Below are positions 34,658-43,274 of a stretch of DNA of 63,426 nucleotides, piece after piece. The position numbers and the translations under genes were made by a program. The notes under the pieces are model-generated. The model saw only the letters and a list, made by a program, of their open reading frames with translations. It searched no databases and was not told the DNA's origin. Each line of letters begins with the position of its first letter. Position 1 is the stretch's first letter. Source of the stretch: Roseibium aggregatum IAM 12614 (GTDB taxonomy: Bacteria > Pseudomonadota > Alphaproteobacteria > Rhizobiales > Stappiaceae); assembly GCF_000168975.1 (NCBI RefSeq), contig NZ_AAUW01000029.1:1-63426 (forward strand). Direction: 5' to 3'.

Positions 34658-36915
34658 GCGATGTCCTCCGCCAGATCGGGAAGAACCGGAGACCAGATCC
34701 GCTCGAAACTGCGGCGGTCAAGTTCGCCAACCAGCTTCTTCCAGGACCGCTCGCCCGGGCGGCCGTCCTCAGCATGGATCATTTCCACCTGGGGCACCCA
34801 CAGCGAGCCGATGCCCGATAGCTTCAGCCGCAGGGCGGCATCGAGCCCCTTCTCGTCCGTGCCGAGATATTTCCGGGAAAAGCCGCCGGCTTCCGTGAGA
34901 GCCGATTTCGGCAGGACGCAGCAATCGAACGGGGCAGCGGCAACCGGACTGACCTCCGCACCATGAAGGGTCCGGCGCGGATAACCGAGATAATGCTGCT
35001 TCAGCAGATGGCGGCCATCTTCCGGCTCGATCCAGGCACCGCCCCATCTGATGGTATCGTCTTCGTAGAGCAGCGTGGGCGCCACGATGCATGCCTCGTC
35101 GTGGGCCTGAAACGCGGCGAGCAAGGGTTCCAGCCACCCCGCCGCGCGCGGCAGCACGCCGGACGACAGGCACACGACCGTCTCCGACGGAGAGGCCTCG
35201 ACGCCCGCCTGAAGCGCATCGAGCGCGTCCTCGACGTGGTCCGCCAGCACCAGGCGGACGGCGAGACCATAAAAACCGGCAAGCTGTCTGAAGTCCTCAA
35301 TCTGCTCCACCGCATCTGCCTGGGAAGCAACCAGGACGACAGGCGCCCCGCGCAGCACCGGATCGAGAGCACACAGGGACAACAGCACGCGCGATGTCTC
35401 GAAATTTCCGTCGAGCCCGATCACGAGAGCAAAAACAGCGCCGTCCGCAACAGGCCCGAAGTCGATCGTTTCGACGACTACGGGATCGGGTGCATCGCTT
35501 GCCTGGAGGACCGGCAGGAGATGGCGTTCCAGAAAGTCGGGACGGAAGGCGGTTGCCGGGTCAAGCCCGGACAAGAGCCGGCGGAGCGCGGAACGCGGCG
35601 AGGCCCTGCCGAGTGCCAACGGCGCAAAGGCGGTGCGGCCGTCTTTCAGCACGATCTCCAGATAGGTCCCGTCGGAACCCGACATTTCCTCCGCTGGCAC
35701 GTGAACCAGGAACCCGTGCCGCTGAAGGGCGTCCGGCCCGCTGAGAAAGGGCGATAGGGTTTCAAAGGCACTGGTCACGTCCGGCCGTGGCTGCGTCGTC
35801 CAGCGCGTGTCGAGTCGGCAGCTCTTGCAGCCCGAGCGCAAGAGCACCGCATCGACCCGGTCTTCCGGATTAAGCAGCCAGCCCGACAACAGGACGCCAG
35901 CCCGATCCAGCGAAGCGCTGAAATCGATACCGACCCTGACGGGGACGTCGAGCTCGCTAACCGTTTCCCGGCCGTCGAACCGCCGGCCCGCCAGCTCCAG
36001 CCGGGCCCTGCCGTCACCCGCGGGGGAGAGCTTCGGCAACAGGGCCCGTATGTGGGAGGGAAGAGCCCGGGCCGGCGGCATCGTCCTGTGTTCATGAACC
36101 ACGACCGCGCTCCAGCCCGCGCGACCGCGAAAGAAAACCTTGCGCAGCAGCCCGGCATCGAGCCCGCCCTCGACCTCCAGCAAACCGGCAAAACCATAGG
36201 CCTTGCCGCCAGTGTCCTTGCGCTCGAACAGACTTCCCGACAGCTCTCCAAGCTTCAGCGCCCCGTCGAAGACAAACACCCGATTGGTGCCTGCCGGCAT
36301 GCCCTTGGCCCACCCCTGAAGATAGATGTCTCCGGCATCGAAGACGCCCAGAACCTCAATGAAACCGTCACGGCCCGCGACCGCGTCGACAATCCGCGCG
36401 GCCGTCTGCATGGCCTGAGGCCCCGCGCCGGCAAGCAGCAGTGCCTGGACCAGGCCGTCGACAATGTCGGACACCGATTGCGGCGTCAGGTCACCGACGC
36501 TCTGCAGGAAGCTCTTCAGATCCGCAGCCTGCTGCCGGACACCAAACGGATAAGCGTGGCCCTGGCTTCGAATGGTCACCCGCTCGGGCCGGGAAACCGG
36601 ACTGTTGGCGAGCGAAAGGATCGCGACGAAGGGGCGTTTCTTGCCTGAAAGCCGGCTGCCCGCCGGCAAGACGGAAACCGTGCAAGGCACCGTCAACTTT
36701 GGATCTTCGTTGAGGATGGCCGGCAGCCCGCCTGCAAAGGCTTCTCCCACACCGGCAATCAACAGCGTTTCGCGGTCGAGGCTGACATGGAGAACCGAAT
36801 GACCGTCAAGCGGAACCTGAGGAACCACAGCCCCCTGTCCCTTGAACGCGGAGGCCTGCCGCTCTGCACCTGCGGGCAGCTTCTTCACGCCTTCCAGGGT
36901 GACGACAGGCTCCAT
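34654..36915 (-). CDS. GT2-like protein with large N-terminal module region, degenerate donor motif
   Basis: A 753-residue protein. Residues 1-470 contain beta-rich modules with a G-W core (DIYLQGWAKGMPAG; VLLSGWLLNPEDRVD). The C-terminal 250 residues resemble the GT2 domain of the 39819 protein (FALVIGLDGNFETSRVLLS, AGWLEPLLAAF, GGAWIEPEDG, AGGFSRKYLGTDEKGLDAALR). Where that paralogue reads MINSDVVP, this one has VCLSSGVLP, so the Asp of the nucleotide/metal motif is missing. It may be inactive as a transferase and serve as a scaffold. It is coupled to the GT4 gene by an ATGA overlap and lies seven bases after the coiled-coil gene. Confidence 0.75.
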   Translation of the reverse strand: MEPVVTLEGVKKLPAGAERQASAFKGQGAVVPQVPLDGHSVLHVSLDRETLLIAGVGEAFAGGLPAILNEDPKLTVPCTVSVLPAGSRLSGKKRPFVAILSLANSPVSRPERVTIRSQGHAYPFGVRQQAADLKSFLQSVGDLTPQSVSDIVDGLVQALLLAGAGPQAMQTAARIVDAVAGRDGFIEVLGVFDAGDIYLQGWAKGMPAGTNRVFVFDGALKLGELSGSLFERKDTGGKAYGFAGLLEVEGGLDAGLLRKVFFRGRAGWSAVVVHEHRTMPPARALPSHIRALLPKLSPAGDGRARLELAGRRFDGRETVSELDVPVRVGIDFSASLDRAGVLLSGWLLNPEDRVDAVLLRSGCKSCRLDTRWTTQPRPDVTSAFETLSPFLSGPDALQRHGFLVHVPAEEMSGSDGTYLEIVLKDGRTAFAPLALGRASPRSALRRLLSGLDPATAFRPDFLERHLLPVLQASDAPDPVVVETIDFGPVADGAVFALVIGLDGNFETSRVLLSLCALDPVLRGAPVVLVASQADAVEQIEDFRQLAGFYGLAVRLVLADHVEDALDALQAGVEASPSETVVCLSSGVLPRAAGWLEPLLAAFQAHDEACIVAPTLLYEDDTIRWGGAWIEPEDGRHLLKQHYLGYPRRTLHGAEVSPVAAAPFDCCVLPKSALTEAGGFSRKYLGTDEKGLDAALRLKLSGIGSLWVPQVEMIHAEDGRPGERSWKKLVGELDRRSFERIWSPVLPDLAEDIA

Positions 36916-36921
36916 CGGTCC

Positions 36922-37716
36922 TTACCTCCACAGACCGCCGGCAGCGGCGAACAGCATGCCGCCGACAAACCCGAGAAGGATCGCCAGCACCAGCATATGA
37001 ACCTTGAGATTGTTGCGGCTCTGCTCCCCCAGAGCCTTCAGGCGATCATCGAAGCCCTTCAGCGTGGTATCGAAGCGCAGCAGAAAAACTTCCAGCTCCT
37101 TGACCCGCTGAGAAAGGTCGCCCTGACCGCTCTTGAGAATGGACATGGCCTCGCCGAGCTCGCCCTCATTGGAGGCCAGAGCATCGATCCGCTGCACAGT
37201 CTCGCGCAACACCGCGGTCGCATCCCGCTGGCCGATGGCGCTTTGGCGCTGCGCCACGATCAAGCGGTCGACCTTCTCCATCACCACTGCCAGAGGCATC
37301 GCAACGGCCGCTTCCGCTGCGCGTTCCTCGGCGCTAGGGCGCGGCAACTTCAGCTGCGCTTCCCCCTTGGGAGTTTCCGCCACCACAGTCAGGCCGCCGG
37401 GCGCAGCGGCAACCGCCTGAGGCAACTCGATGTCGAACGCATAATTGCCGTCACCGATGCCGTTGCGCTTGAGGTCGATGCGCTGGGTTTCCGCAACCTT
37501 GCTGAGCACCCGCTCGCCGTCGTGGAAGACGTGGATGGTCATACGGTCGCTGGGGCTCGATGCATCCCAGGCCCAACCGAGCAACCGTCCGTTTTCGAAC
37601 GCATCGACACGCCCCTGCAACCTTGCGGTCACGGCTTGTTCCTTGCCTTCCGCACCGGCTTGCTGCGGCTTTGCGTCCGTTCCGGGTTTCACCTGTTCGA
37701 GAGGGGTTACGCTCAT
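36922..37716 (-). CDS. coiled-coil, tail-anchored membrane protein with G-W beta module
   Basis: 264 residues from ATG 37716. The N-terminal third holds a beta module (LQGRVDAFENGRLLGWAWDA, then GDGNYAFDIELP). The middle is a long coiled coil (MEKVDRLIVAQRQSAIGQRD to LSQRVKELEVFLL), and a single C-terminal span lies at about 240-260 (VHMLVLAILLGFVGGMLFAAAGG). That makes a cytosolic protein anchored at its tail. It shares the G-W module with the neighbouring large GT2-type proteins, so it may tether those enzymes to the inner membrane (inference). No known family is assigned. Confidence 0.7.
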   Translation of the reverse strand: MSVTPLEQVKPGTDAKPQQAGAEGKEQAVTARLQGRVDAFENGRLLGWAWDASSPSDRMTIHVFHDGERVLSKVAETQRIDLKRNGIGDGNYAFDIELPQAVAAAPGGLTVVAETPKGEAQLKLPRPSAEERAAEAAVAMPLAVVMEKVDRLIVAQRQSAIGQRDATAVLRETVQRIDALASNEGELGEAMSILKSGQGDLSQRVKELEVFLLRFDTTLKGFDDRLKALGEQSRNNLKVHMLVLAILLGFVGGMLFAAAGGLWR

Positions 37717-37726
37717 ACCGGTCTCC

Positions 37727-38983
37727 TCAGGCTGCTGGTTCGCGCGCCGCGTTCTGCCTGTCGGCAAAAAGGCGCAGATACTGTTCGGCAACAGCGCCGA
37801 CGGAAGGCGGTTTGCGGGTGTTGGCGGCAAGCTTGCGGTACTGCGCGGCGTCTCCGGCAGCCGTTGCCATGGCAATGGCAAGGCCAACCGGATCGTTCTT
37901 GCGCACATGCAGCCCATCGACACCGTCCTGGACGGCCTCGGCCATGCCGCCAATGCCACTGGCGATCACCGGCCGCCCGTGCTGCTGCGCCTCGGCGATG
38001 ACAAGCGGTGCGTTTTCCCACCAGAGCGATGGCACCACCACCCAGTCGACGGGCTCCATGAGGCTGGCAACATCCTCAGGCTTGTAAGGTCCCAGACGCG
38101 ACACCCTGGGCGCGGTTTCCTCAAACAGCGTGTCGATGCGCTTGACGAATTCCTGGTTCTGGAACGGCGCACCGCCATGGACCCGCAGTTCGAAATCCAT
38201 GTCCTTTTCCACCAGCAGCTTTGCCGCCTGCAGCAGCACCTCGACACCCTTCCAGGGGGTCAGATTGCCGAAATAGCCGAACACGGTCTTCGGCGTGTCG
38301 GTGTCCGCGCGGCCGGCAGCCGGCGTCACCTCCGGCCGGCCATTGCGGATGATCCGGATCTTTTCCGGCGGCAAGCCCCAGCGCACATAGACGTCGCGCA
38401 GAAACGCACTTGGAGACACGAACTCGTCAACCGCCTCCAGATGCGTCTTGATGAACCGCTCGCGCAGGCGCATGTCGTTGGGCGTCGCCTCCGGCAGGCA
38501 CCTGCACAAGCCGCCAGGCCCGAGAGCCGCGCAGGTCTCGTCCGCCGTTTTCATCAGGACGCCGTCATTGGCGCAGATGGCGTAATAGTCGTGCAGCGTC
38601 ATCACGATGCGCACATCGGGCAAGACCCTGCGGATAAGAACCGGCAACTCGACGCCGAACAGCAGCAGGTGGTGGATATGCACCACGTCAGGCCGGAAAT
38701 TTTCCAGGAGCGTGCGCATGTCCGGCACGAAGGCTTGCAGGTCGATCTGGCTCATGTTGAAGCGGTCGAAATGACCCGCCCACATCAGCAACTCGTCACC
38801 ACTGTCGCTGATCGCCTGAAAGCTCGTGCCCGGATGTGGGTCGCGGTGCAGGTGATTGGTCGCGCCGACGAACAGCGACTGGTGTCCGGCCTTGCGGTAG
38901 GCCCTGGCCAGTTCGAGCGCGACGGTTTCCGTGCCGCCCGGGTGAAGGTCCGGATGATTGTGCGCAAAGACGAGGATCCGCAT
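37727..38983 (-). CDS. GT4 family glycosyltransferase
   Basis: 418 residues from ATG 38983 (MRILVFAHNHPDLHPGGTET), which shares a base with the stop of the methyltransferase gene (TAATG). A longer frame runs antisense-like into the methyltransferase and is not credible. Motifs: DVVHIHHLLLFGVELPVL, VFGYFGNLTPWKGVEVLLQA and VVPSLWWENAPLVIAEAQQHGRPVI. A cysteine cluster (CAALGPGGLCRCLPE) parallels that of the 33320 enzyme. The two are paralogues in the same operon, likely with different donor or acceptor sugars. Confidence 0.9.
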   Translation of the reverse strand: MRILVFAHNHPDLHPGGTETVALELARAYRKAGHQSLFVGATNHLHRDPHPGTSFQAISDSGDELLMWAGHFDRFNMSQIDLQAFVPDMRTLLENFRPDVVHIHHLLLFGVELPVLIRRVLPDVRIVMTLHDYYAICANDGVLMKTADETCAALGPGGLCRCLPEATPNDMRLRERFIKTHLEAVDEFVSPSAFLRDVYVRWGLPPEKIRIIRNGRPEVTPAAGRADTDTPKTVFGYFGNLTPWKGVEVLLQAAKLLVEKDMDFELRVHGGAPFQNQEFVKRIDTLFEETAPRVSRLGPYKPEDVASLMEPVDWVVVPSLWWENAPLVIAEAQQHGRPVIASGIGGMAEAVQDGVDGLHVRKNDPVGLAIAMATAAGDAAQYRKLAANTRKPPSVGAVAEQYLRLFADRQNAAREPAA

Positions 38984-39822
38984 TACGACACCCCCCGGGA
39001 GGTTTTCACGGCAACGAAAAAGTCCTGATAATGCGGAGCCCCGTTGCTGCCCCGCCAGTGTCCGAACCGCTTCAGGGCGATTTCGAACCCGGCGACCTCC
39101 AGTGCCTTGTCGAGGAAACCGTCGTCGAAGGCGACGGCTGCGAGCGGTGCTCGCGGATTGCCATACCAGGCAGGGCCCTCGCCATCCCGGGCGAATTCGA
39201 CACGCGGGCTCAAACCTGCCCCCCGGTCCGGCGCGATCACGAAGGCGGACAGGAACAGCCTGCCCCCCAGTTCCATGAGCCGAGAGATTTCGCGGAAATA
39301 GGGCAGGATTTCCTCGGACGGCAGATGCGTGACCACCGAGGTCATGATGGCAAAATCGAACGAGCCGTTGGCAAACGGCAGGGCGATCTCCGTACCGCGG
39401 ATATAACCGTCGGGATTGTAGAGTGCGTTGGCGATATCGAGATGCATGAAGCGGAAATTGGGATAGACCGACCCGATATTGCGCGTGCACCACTGAATGC
39501 CTGCGGAGGCAGGATCTATGCCTACATATCTGGCAGCTTCTGGATCGAGATATTGCGTCAACGGCACGGCCATGCGGCCGATCCCGCAACCGACATCTAG
39601 CACCCGTTCGTGCGTGTTGAGACCGCCAAGTTCGATAAAATGGCCCAGGAACTCCGTTCCGATGGCAAGATAATCACCGTCGCCGACGAAGTTGTCCTCG
39701 CTCGGGGGAACCGGCAGGAACCGGTTACGGCCGATGTGGCTCTGAAGGTCGGCAAGACGCTCGCTGTTGAGCGGCGACGAAACCACGCTGGCAGCATCCT
39801 TGATGAGAACCGGCGAATTCAT
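38983..39822 (-). CDS. class I SAM-dependent methyltransferase
   Basis: A 279-residue protein with the SAM-binding motif I HERVLDVGCGIGRMAVPL, motif II YVGIDPASAGIQW and motif IV SFDFAIMTSVVTHL, typical of the methyltransferase-11/25 groups. In a polysaccharide operon it probably O-methylates a sugar of the growing chain or caps it to set chain length. ATG 39822 overlaps the preceding GT2 stop (ATGA), and its stop overlaps the next start (TAATG). It is cytosolic. Confidence 0.9.
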   Translation of the reverse strand: MNSPVLIKDAASVVSSPLNSERLADLQSHIGRNRFLPVPPSEDNFVGDGDYLAIGTEFLGHFIELGGLNTHERVLDVGCGIGRMAVPLTQYLDPEAARYVGIDPASAGIQWCTRNIGSVYPNFRFMHLDIANALYNPDGYIRGTEIALPFANGSFDFAIMTSVVTHLPSEEILPYFREISRLMELGGRLFLSAFVIAPDRGAGLSPRVEFARDGEGPAWYGNPRAPLAAVAFDDGFLDKALEVAGFEIALKRFGHWRGSNGAPHYQDFFVAVKTSRGVS

Positions 39823-42029
39823 GCTGTCAGCCCCTGTTCACGCCGCTCCGCAGCTTCCATAAGGGCAATGATGTCGTCCTGCCATCGGGATTGGTGGAGC
39901 CAGCGATTGTATTGAGAGGCGACGCCGCGCGTGTAGTCTTCGTTCTTGCGAATGGAGACGCGCTCGAAATGATAAAGTTCGACGTCGCCCAGATAGTAGA
40001 TCTTGCGGTTCAGCTTGCGCAGCTTCAGACACAGGTCGCTGTCTTCGTAGTCACCGACGATGAAGTCCGTCGTGAAGCCATTGACCGCCTCGAAATCAGC
40101 CTTCGACAGCACCAGGCACGCACCGGTGACCCCCGGCACCTCGCGCGAGGAACTGGCCTCGGGAAACTGGCGCGGAAACCCCTTGAAGTAGTGATGGTTG
40201 AACCAGCGGCCCTTGTCGTCCTGAATGAACTTCAGGCCGGCATGCTGAATGGCGTTGTCTGCATAAAGCAGCTTGCCGCCGACGGCCGCCACCTGCTCGT
40301 CCATCATCAGACTGGCGCAGAGCTGCTCCAGCCAGCCGGCGTCCACCGGCACGACATCGGAATTGATCATCGCCAGATAGCGTCCGCGCGCCGCCTCAGC
40401 ACCGGCATTGCACGCGAGCGCGTAACCGCCGTTGCGCTCCATGACGACGAGGCGAATGGGAAGGCCGTAAAGAAGGTGGAACCCGGCCAGCAGATCCTCG
40501 ACATGGGTCACCTGCTCGGGAGAATCGAGCACGTAGATCACCTCGGCATTCCCGGCCAGCCAAGCGTCGGCGGAAAACGCGGCGAGCTGCGCCTTGATGA
40601 ACTCGAACACCTTGTAGAGCGGGATCACGATGGACACCGTGGGCTCGGCCAGCGGTTTGCCGAACCGGACTTCGGACGGTGCGCCGACCGACTGTCGGAA
40701 GCGCGACTGAATATCGGCCAGAACATGCGACAGGCAGCCAGAGAGAACATCGTCGCTCGCATGGCGCGGCGTCACCACTGAGAGCGCCTTTGCCCTTATG
40801 CCGGGAACGTCACCCGGCTGCGGCGGGGGCACAAGTGCTTCCCGTTCGCCCGATGCCAGGCGGACCTCGAACCTGGGCTGCAGATTGTGCTGCAGCGCCC
40901 TGCCGACCGGCGCAAACGCGACAAAGCGCCGGATGGCGTAGCCACCCTGCGTTTCCGGCAGAACGCCGTCGAAGGTATGCAGCTTGAGCGGAACCGGCGC
41001 GGAACTGCCGGCGAGAATATCGATGCCCTGGTAGACATGGCCGGGATCGCGCAACCAGCCACCGACCAGGACACCGGCTTCGCAGGCAACAGCCGTCTCC
41101 ACCGCGCAGAAGGAACCTGTTTCCGACAGCGTACCGTGCCGCCGCGCGGGCAAGGGATCATTCATCTGCAGGTCGCGAATGGCCGCGCGGGCCGCATCGG
41201 ACTTCGTGCCTACGTCCGCCACCAGATAGTCGCGGACCTCCGGCAACTTGCGGGAATTGGCGGCCCACCAAAGGCCCACCGTGCGCTTCACGTTGTCCGT
41301 TGCCAGCCTGCGGATCGCCAGCCCCCAGTTTCCGGACAGCACCAGGAAAGCATTTGCCGGTGTCTGCGGCATGTCGACGGTGCCCAGAAACAACCTGCTC
41401 TTTCCGCTGTTATAAGGGGTGTTGCACACCGCGCTGTCGAGGCGCACCACACCGGCATCGCCGATCAGCACCGCCGTCTTGATGTCCGTGCTGTCGCTGT
41501 TGATGAGGGTTTCCAGCAACCGGACGGAGCCGATGCTGGCGACGGCCTCCACAACAGGCGGCGTATCGTTGACGGAGCGCAGCAGGTCCCGTGCGAAATT
41601 GACGAAGCTGCGGGACCGCCCCAGCCGGAACATGCCGGACCAGGCGCTCAGGAAAGTGGTGACGAAAACTGCGCAAGCGGCCTGACTGAGACCGTTGGTG
41701 ATGGCAAAGGCGTCGGCTTGAGGGCCTGGCTGCGTGGCATCGACGGCAAGCGTTGCCTCCGACCCGACCGCGCCAGCGCTCAGCTTCAGGCTGAGCCGGG
41801 CTTTTTCCTTCAGGGAAACAGCCCACACCACACGAGACCCGCCATCCAGTCGGGCCAGCCTGACACTCGCGATGGAGCCGAAGGGCAGACCGTTCTGCTC
41901 CACCAGCCGGGGCGCTGCATTGACCTGATGGGCCGGGTCCCAGACCAGCAGAAGAACCTCCGGCGTAAGCTGGAAGAAATGCGGCGACTCAAACTTCGCC
42001 TCGGCGTATTTGCCCAGGGTCTCGAGCAT
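39819..42029 (-). CDS. GT2 family glycosyltransferase with N-terminal module region
   Basis: A 736-residue protein. Residues 1-460 are of unknown fold and include a G-W module (GVLVGGWLRDPGHVYQG). The C-terminal GT2 domain (470-720) has TVSIVIPLYKVFEFIKAQL, ERNGGYALACNAGAEAARG, the nucleotide motif MINSDVVP, EVPGVTGACLVLSKADFEAV and DYEDSDLCLKLRKLNRK (the E/D-D acceptor loop). It is probably active. It is the first gene of the seven-gene leftward polysaccharide operon, with its start about 110 bases past the RTX gene's end. Confidence 0.9.
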   Translation of the reverse strand: MLETLGKYAEAKFESPHFFQLTPEVLLLVWDPAHQVNAAPRLVEQNGLPFGSIASVRLARLDGGSRVVWAVSLKEKARLSLKLSAGAVGSEATLAVDATQPGPQADAFAITNGLSQAACAVFVTTFLSAWSGMFRLGRSRSFVNFARDLLRSVNDTPPVVEAVASIGSVRLLETLINSDSTDIKTAVLIGDAGVVRLDSAVCNTPYNSGKSRLFLGTVDMPQTPANAFLVLSGNWGLAIRRLATDNVKRTVGLWWAANSRKLPEVRDYLVADVGTKSDAARAAIRDLQMNDPLPARRHGTLSETGSFCAVETAVACEAGVLVGGWLRDPGHVYQGIDILAGSSAPVPLKLHTFDGVLPETQGGYAIRRFVAFAPVGRALQHNLQPRFEVRLASGEREALVPPPQPGDVPGIRAKALSVVTPRHASDDVLSGCLSHVLADIQSRFRQSVGAPSEVRFGKPLAEPTVSIVIPLYKVFEFIKAQLAAFSADAWLAGNAEVIYVLDSPEQVTHVEDLLAGFHLLYGLPIRLVVMERNGGYALACNAGAEAARGRYLAMINSDVVPVDAGWLEQLCASLMMDEQVAAVGGKLLYADNAIQHAGLKFIQDDKGRWFNHHYFKGFPRQFPEASSSREVPGVTGACLVLSKADFEAVNGFTTDFIVGDYEDSDLCLKLRKLNRKIYYLGDVELYHFERVSIRKNEDYTRGVASQYNRWLHQSRWQDDIIALMEAAERREQGLTA

Positions 42030-42139
42030 CTTTGTCCATCACTGTTGACGACCTGAGTTACAAACGGCCCCCAGATCAAAGGCCGGTCAAAGGCCGGTAC
42101 CCGGGCACACGGAAAGCCGCGTGCCCGGGTGCGGGATCA

Positions 42140-42742
42140 TCAGGAAACGACGATGTAGCCGTCGGGATTGTCCTGAAGATCGTCGGCATCGACGTTGTTG
42201 AGCGTGACGGTATCGCCGTTGCCGAGATCGATGACGGTGTTGTTGCCAACCTGTGTCGCCCGCGCGGCGACATCGGCGGCTGAGGAGACACCGGTATCGT
42301 TGATGTTGGTGGAAATCTGCACCAGATCGCCGACCTGGAAATCCATGACGATGTCGTTGCCGCCACCGCCTGTGAACACGAAGACATCGTGATCGCCGCC
42401 GCCGAACATCAGATCGTTGCCGGCACCGCCGTCAATGATATCCGTTCCTTCGCCGCCGAAAATGATGTCGCCGCCTGCACCGCCTTCGATGTAGTCGGAA
42501 CCGGCACCACCGAAGATGGTGTCGCTGCCTTCACCACCCAGAATGACGTCTTCGCCACCCTGCCCGAAAAGCTTGTCGGCACCCTCTCCACCGACGATCA
42601 GATCACTGCCGCGACCACCGAAGAGGAAGTCGTCCCCTTCATTGCCGAGCAGAATGTCCGATGAACCCAGTCCGAATATAAAATCCTGAGCATTTGTACC
42701 TTGCAGGAAATCCTGGAAAGCACTGCCTTCAATCGTGGCCAT
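42140..42742 (-). CDS. RTX calcium-binding protein, type I secretion substrate
   Basis: 200 residues from ATG 42742 with AGGAG eight bases upstream. Residues 33-122 are about ten GGxGxDxxx nonapeptides (for example GGEGSDTIF, GGAGSDYIE), which form a calcium-filled parallel beta-roll after export. There is no Sec signal; the uncleaved C-terminus (VTLNNVDADDLQDNPDGYIVVS) is the likely secretion signal. The HlyD adaptor and ABC transporter 530 bases upstream on the same strand are the likely exporter. It is short, with no catalytic domain, so probably a matrix or polysaccharide-binding protein. Confidence 0.9.
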   Translation of the reverse strand: MATIEGSAFQDFLQGTNAQDFIFGLGSSDILLGNEGDDFLFGGRGSDLIVGGEGADKLFGQGGEDVILGGEGSDTIFGGAGSDYIEGGAGGDIIFGGEGTDIIDGGAGNDLMFGGGDHDVFVFTGGGGNDIVMDFQVGDLVQISTNINDTGVSSAADVAARATQVGNNTVIDLGNGDTVTLNNVDADDLQDNPDGYIVVS

Positions 42743-43274
42743 GTAGCTAACTCCTGAAGTTCGCCTCGTTAAATTGACGCCCCGCGAACCGCGGCACACC
42801 GCACTGCACAAACCCCGTATTTTTGCAGCGCAAGAAGTACAATACACAATTACTAATCTCTTCAAAGGGACGAATAGTGAAAAAAATAAGGCAATATTTT
42901 GAATAACATAAAACAATTCTACTTTTTATTGAATTGTAATTCGAAAATACAAATCCTTTGCTTGCACTTTATATCGAAATTCAAAATAAAATCGATGAAA
43001 CCGTCTGATCTCCCATAGATTGAAATCCAATTCCTACGCTTTTTCAGAGGCTTGAAACTGGCAGAAGTTTGCGGAGAAACAGCACTCAACCGGAAAACCG
43101 AGAAAACAAACGACATGGTCGTTTTGCAACGCAACATTCGCGCTAAAAGTGCATTTTTTGAAAAGCTACAGGCGCGCGCACCGGGGGCTGGAGTCGACCG
43201 CGAGCCCGGCGAGGCGCCGGCTGGCCACCAACGCCACGCCTTAAAAAAATTTGGCTGACTGCAAAAAAAGCGCG
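42743..43274 (-). promoter_or_regulatory. long AT-rich leader region of the RTX gene
   Basis: Over 500 bases between the HlyD-type gene and the RTX gene, without a credible frame. The part from 42840 to 43010 is very AT-rich. TTCGAAAAT at 42940-42948 and TCGAAAT at 42974-42980 resemble the half-site of the MarR-adjacent palindrome. It should contain the RTX promoter, about 200 bases before the start. Confidence 0.5.

Noticed and set aside
38984..39589. N-terminal extension of the GT4 at 37727 to 39589
   Set aside because: The extension lies in the methyltransferase gene out of frame; the GT4 family start is at 38983.
42368..42652. Repeats in the RTX gene considered as a CRISPR or tandem DNA repeat
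   Set aside because: They encode degenerate GGxGxDxxx nonapeptides and are not identical repeats with spacers.
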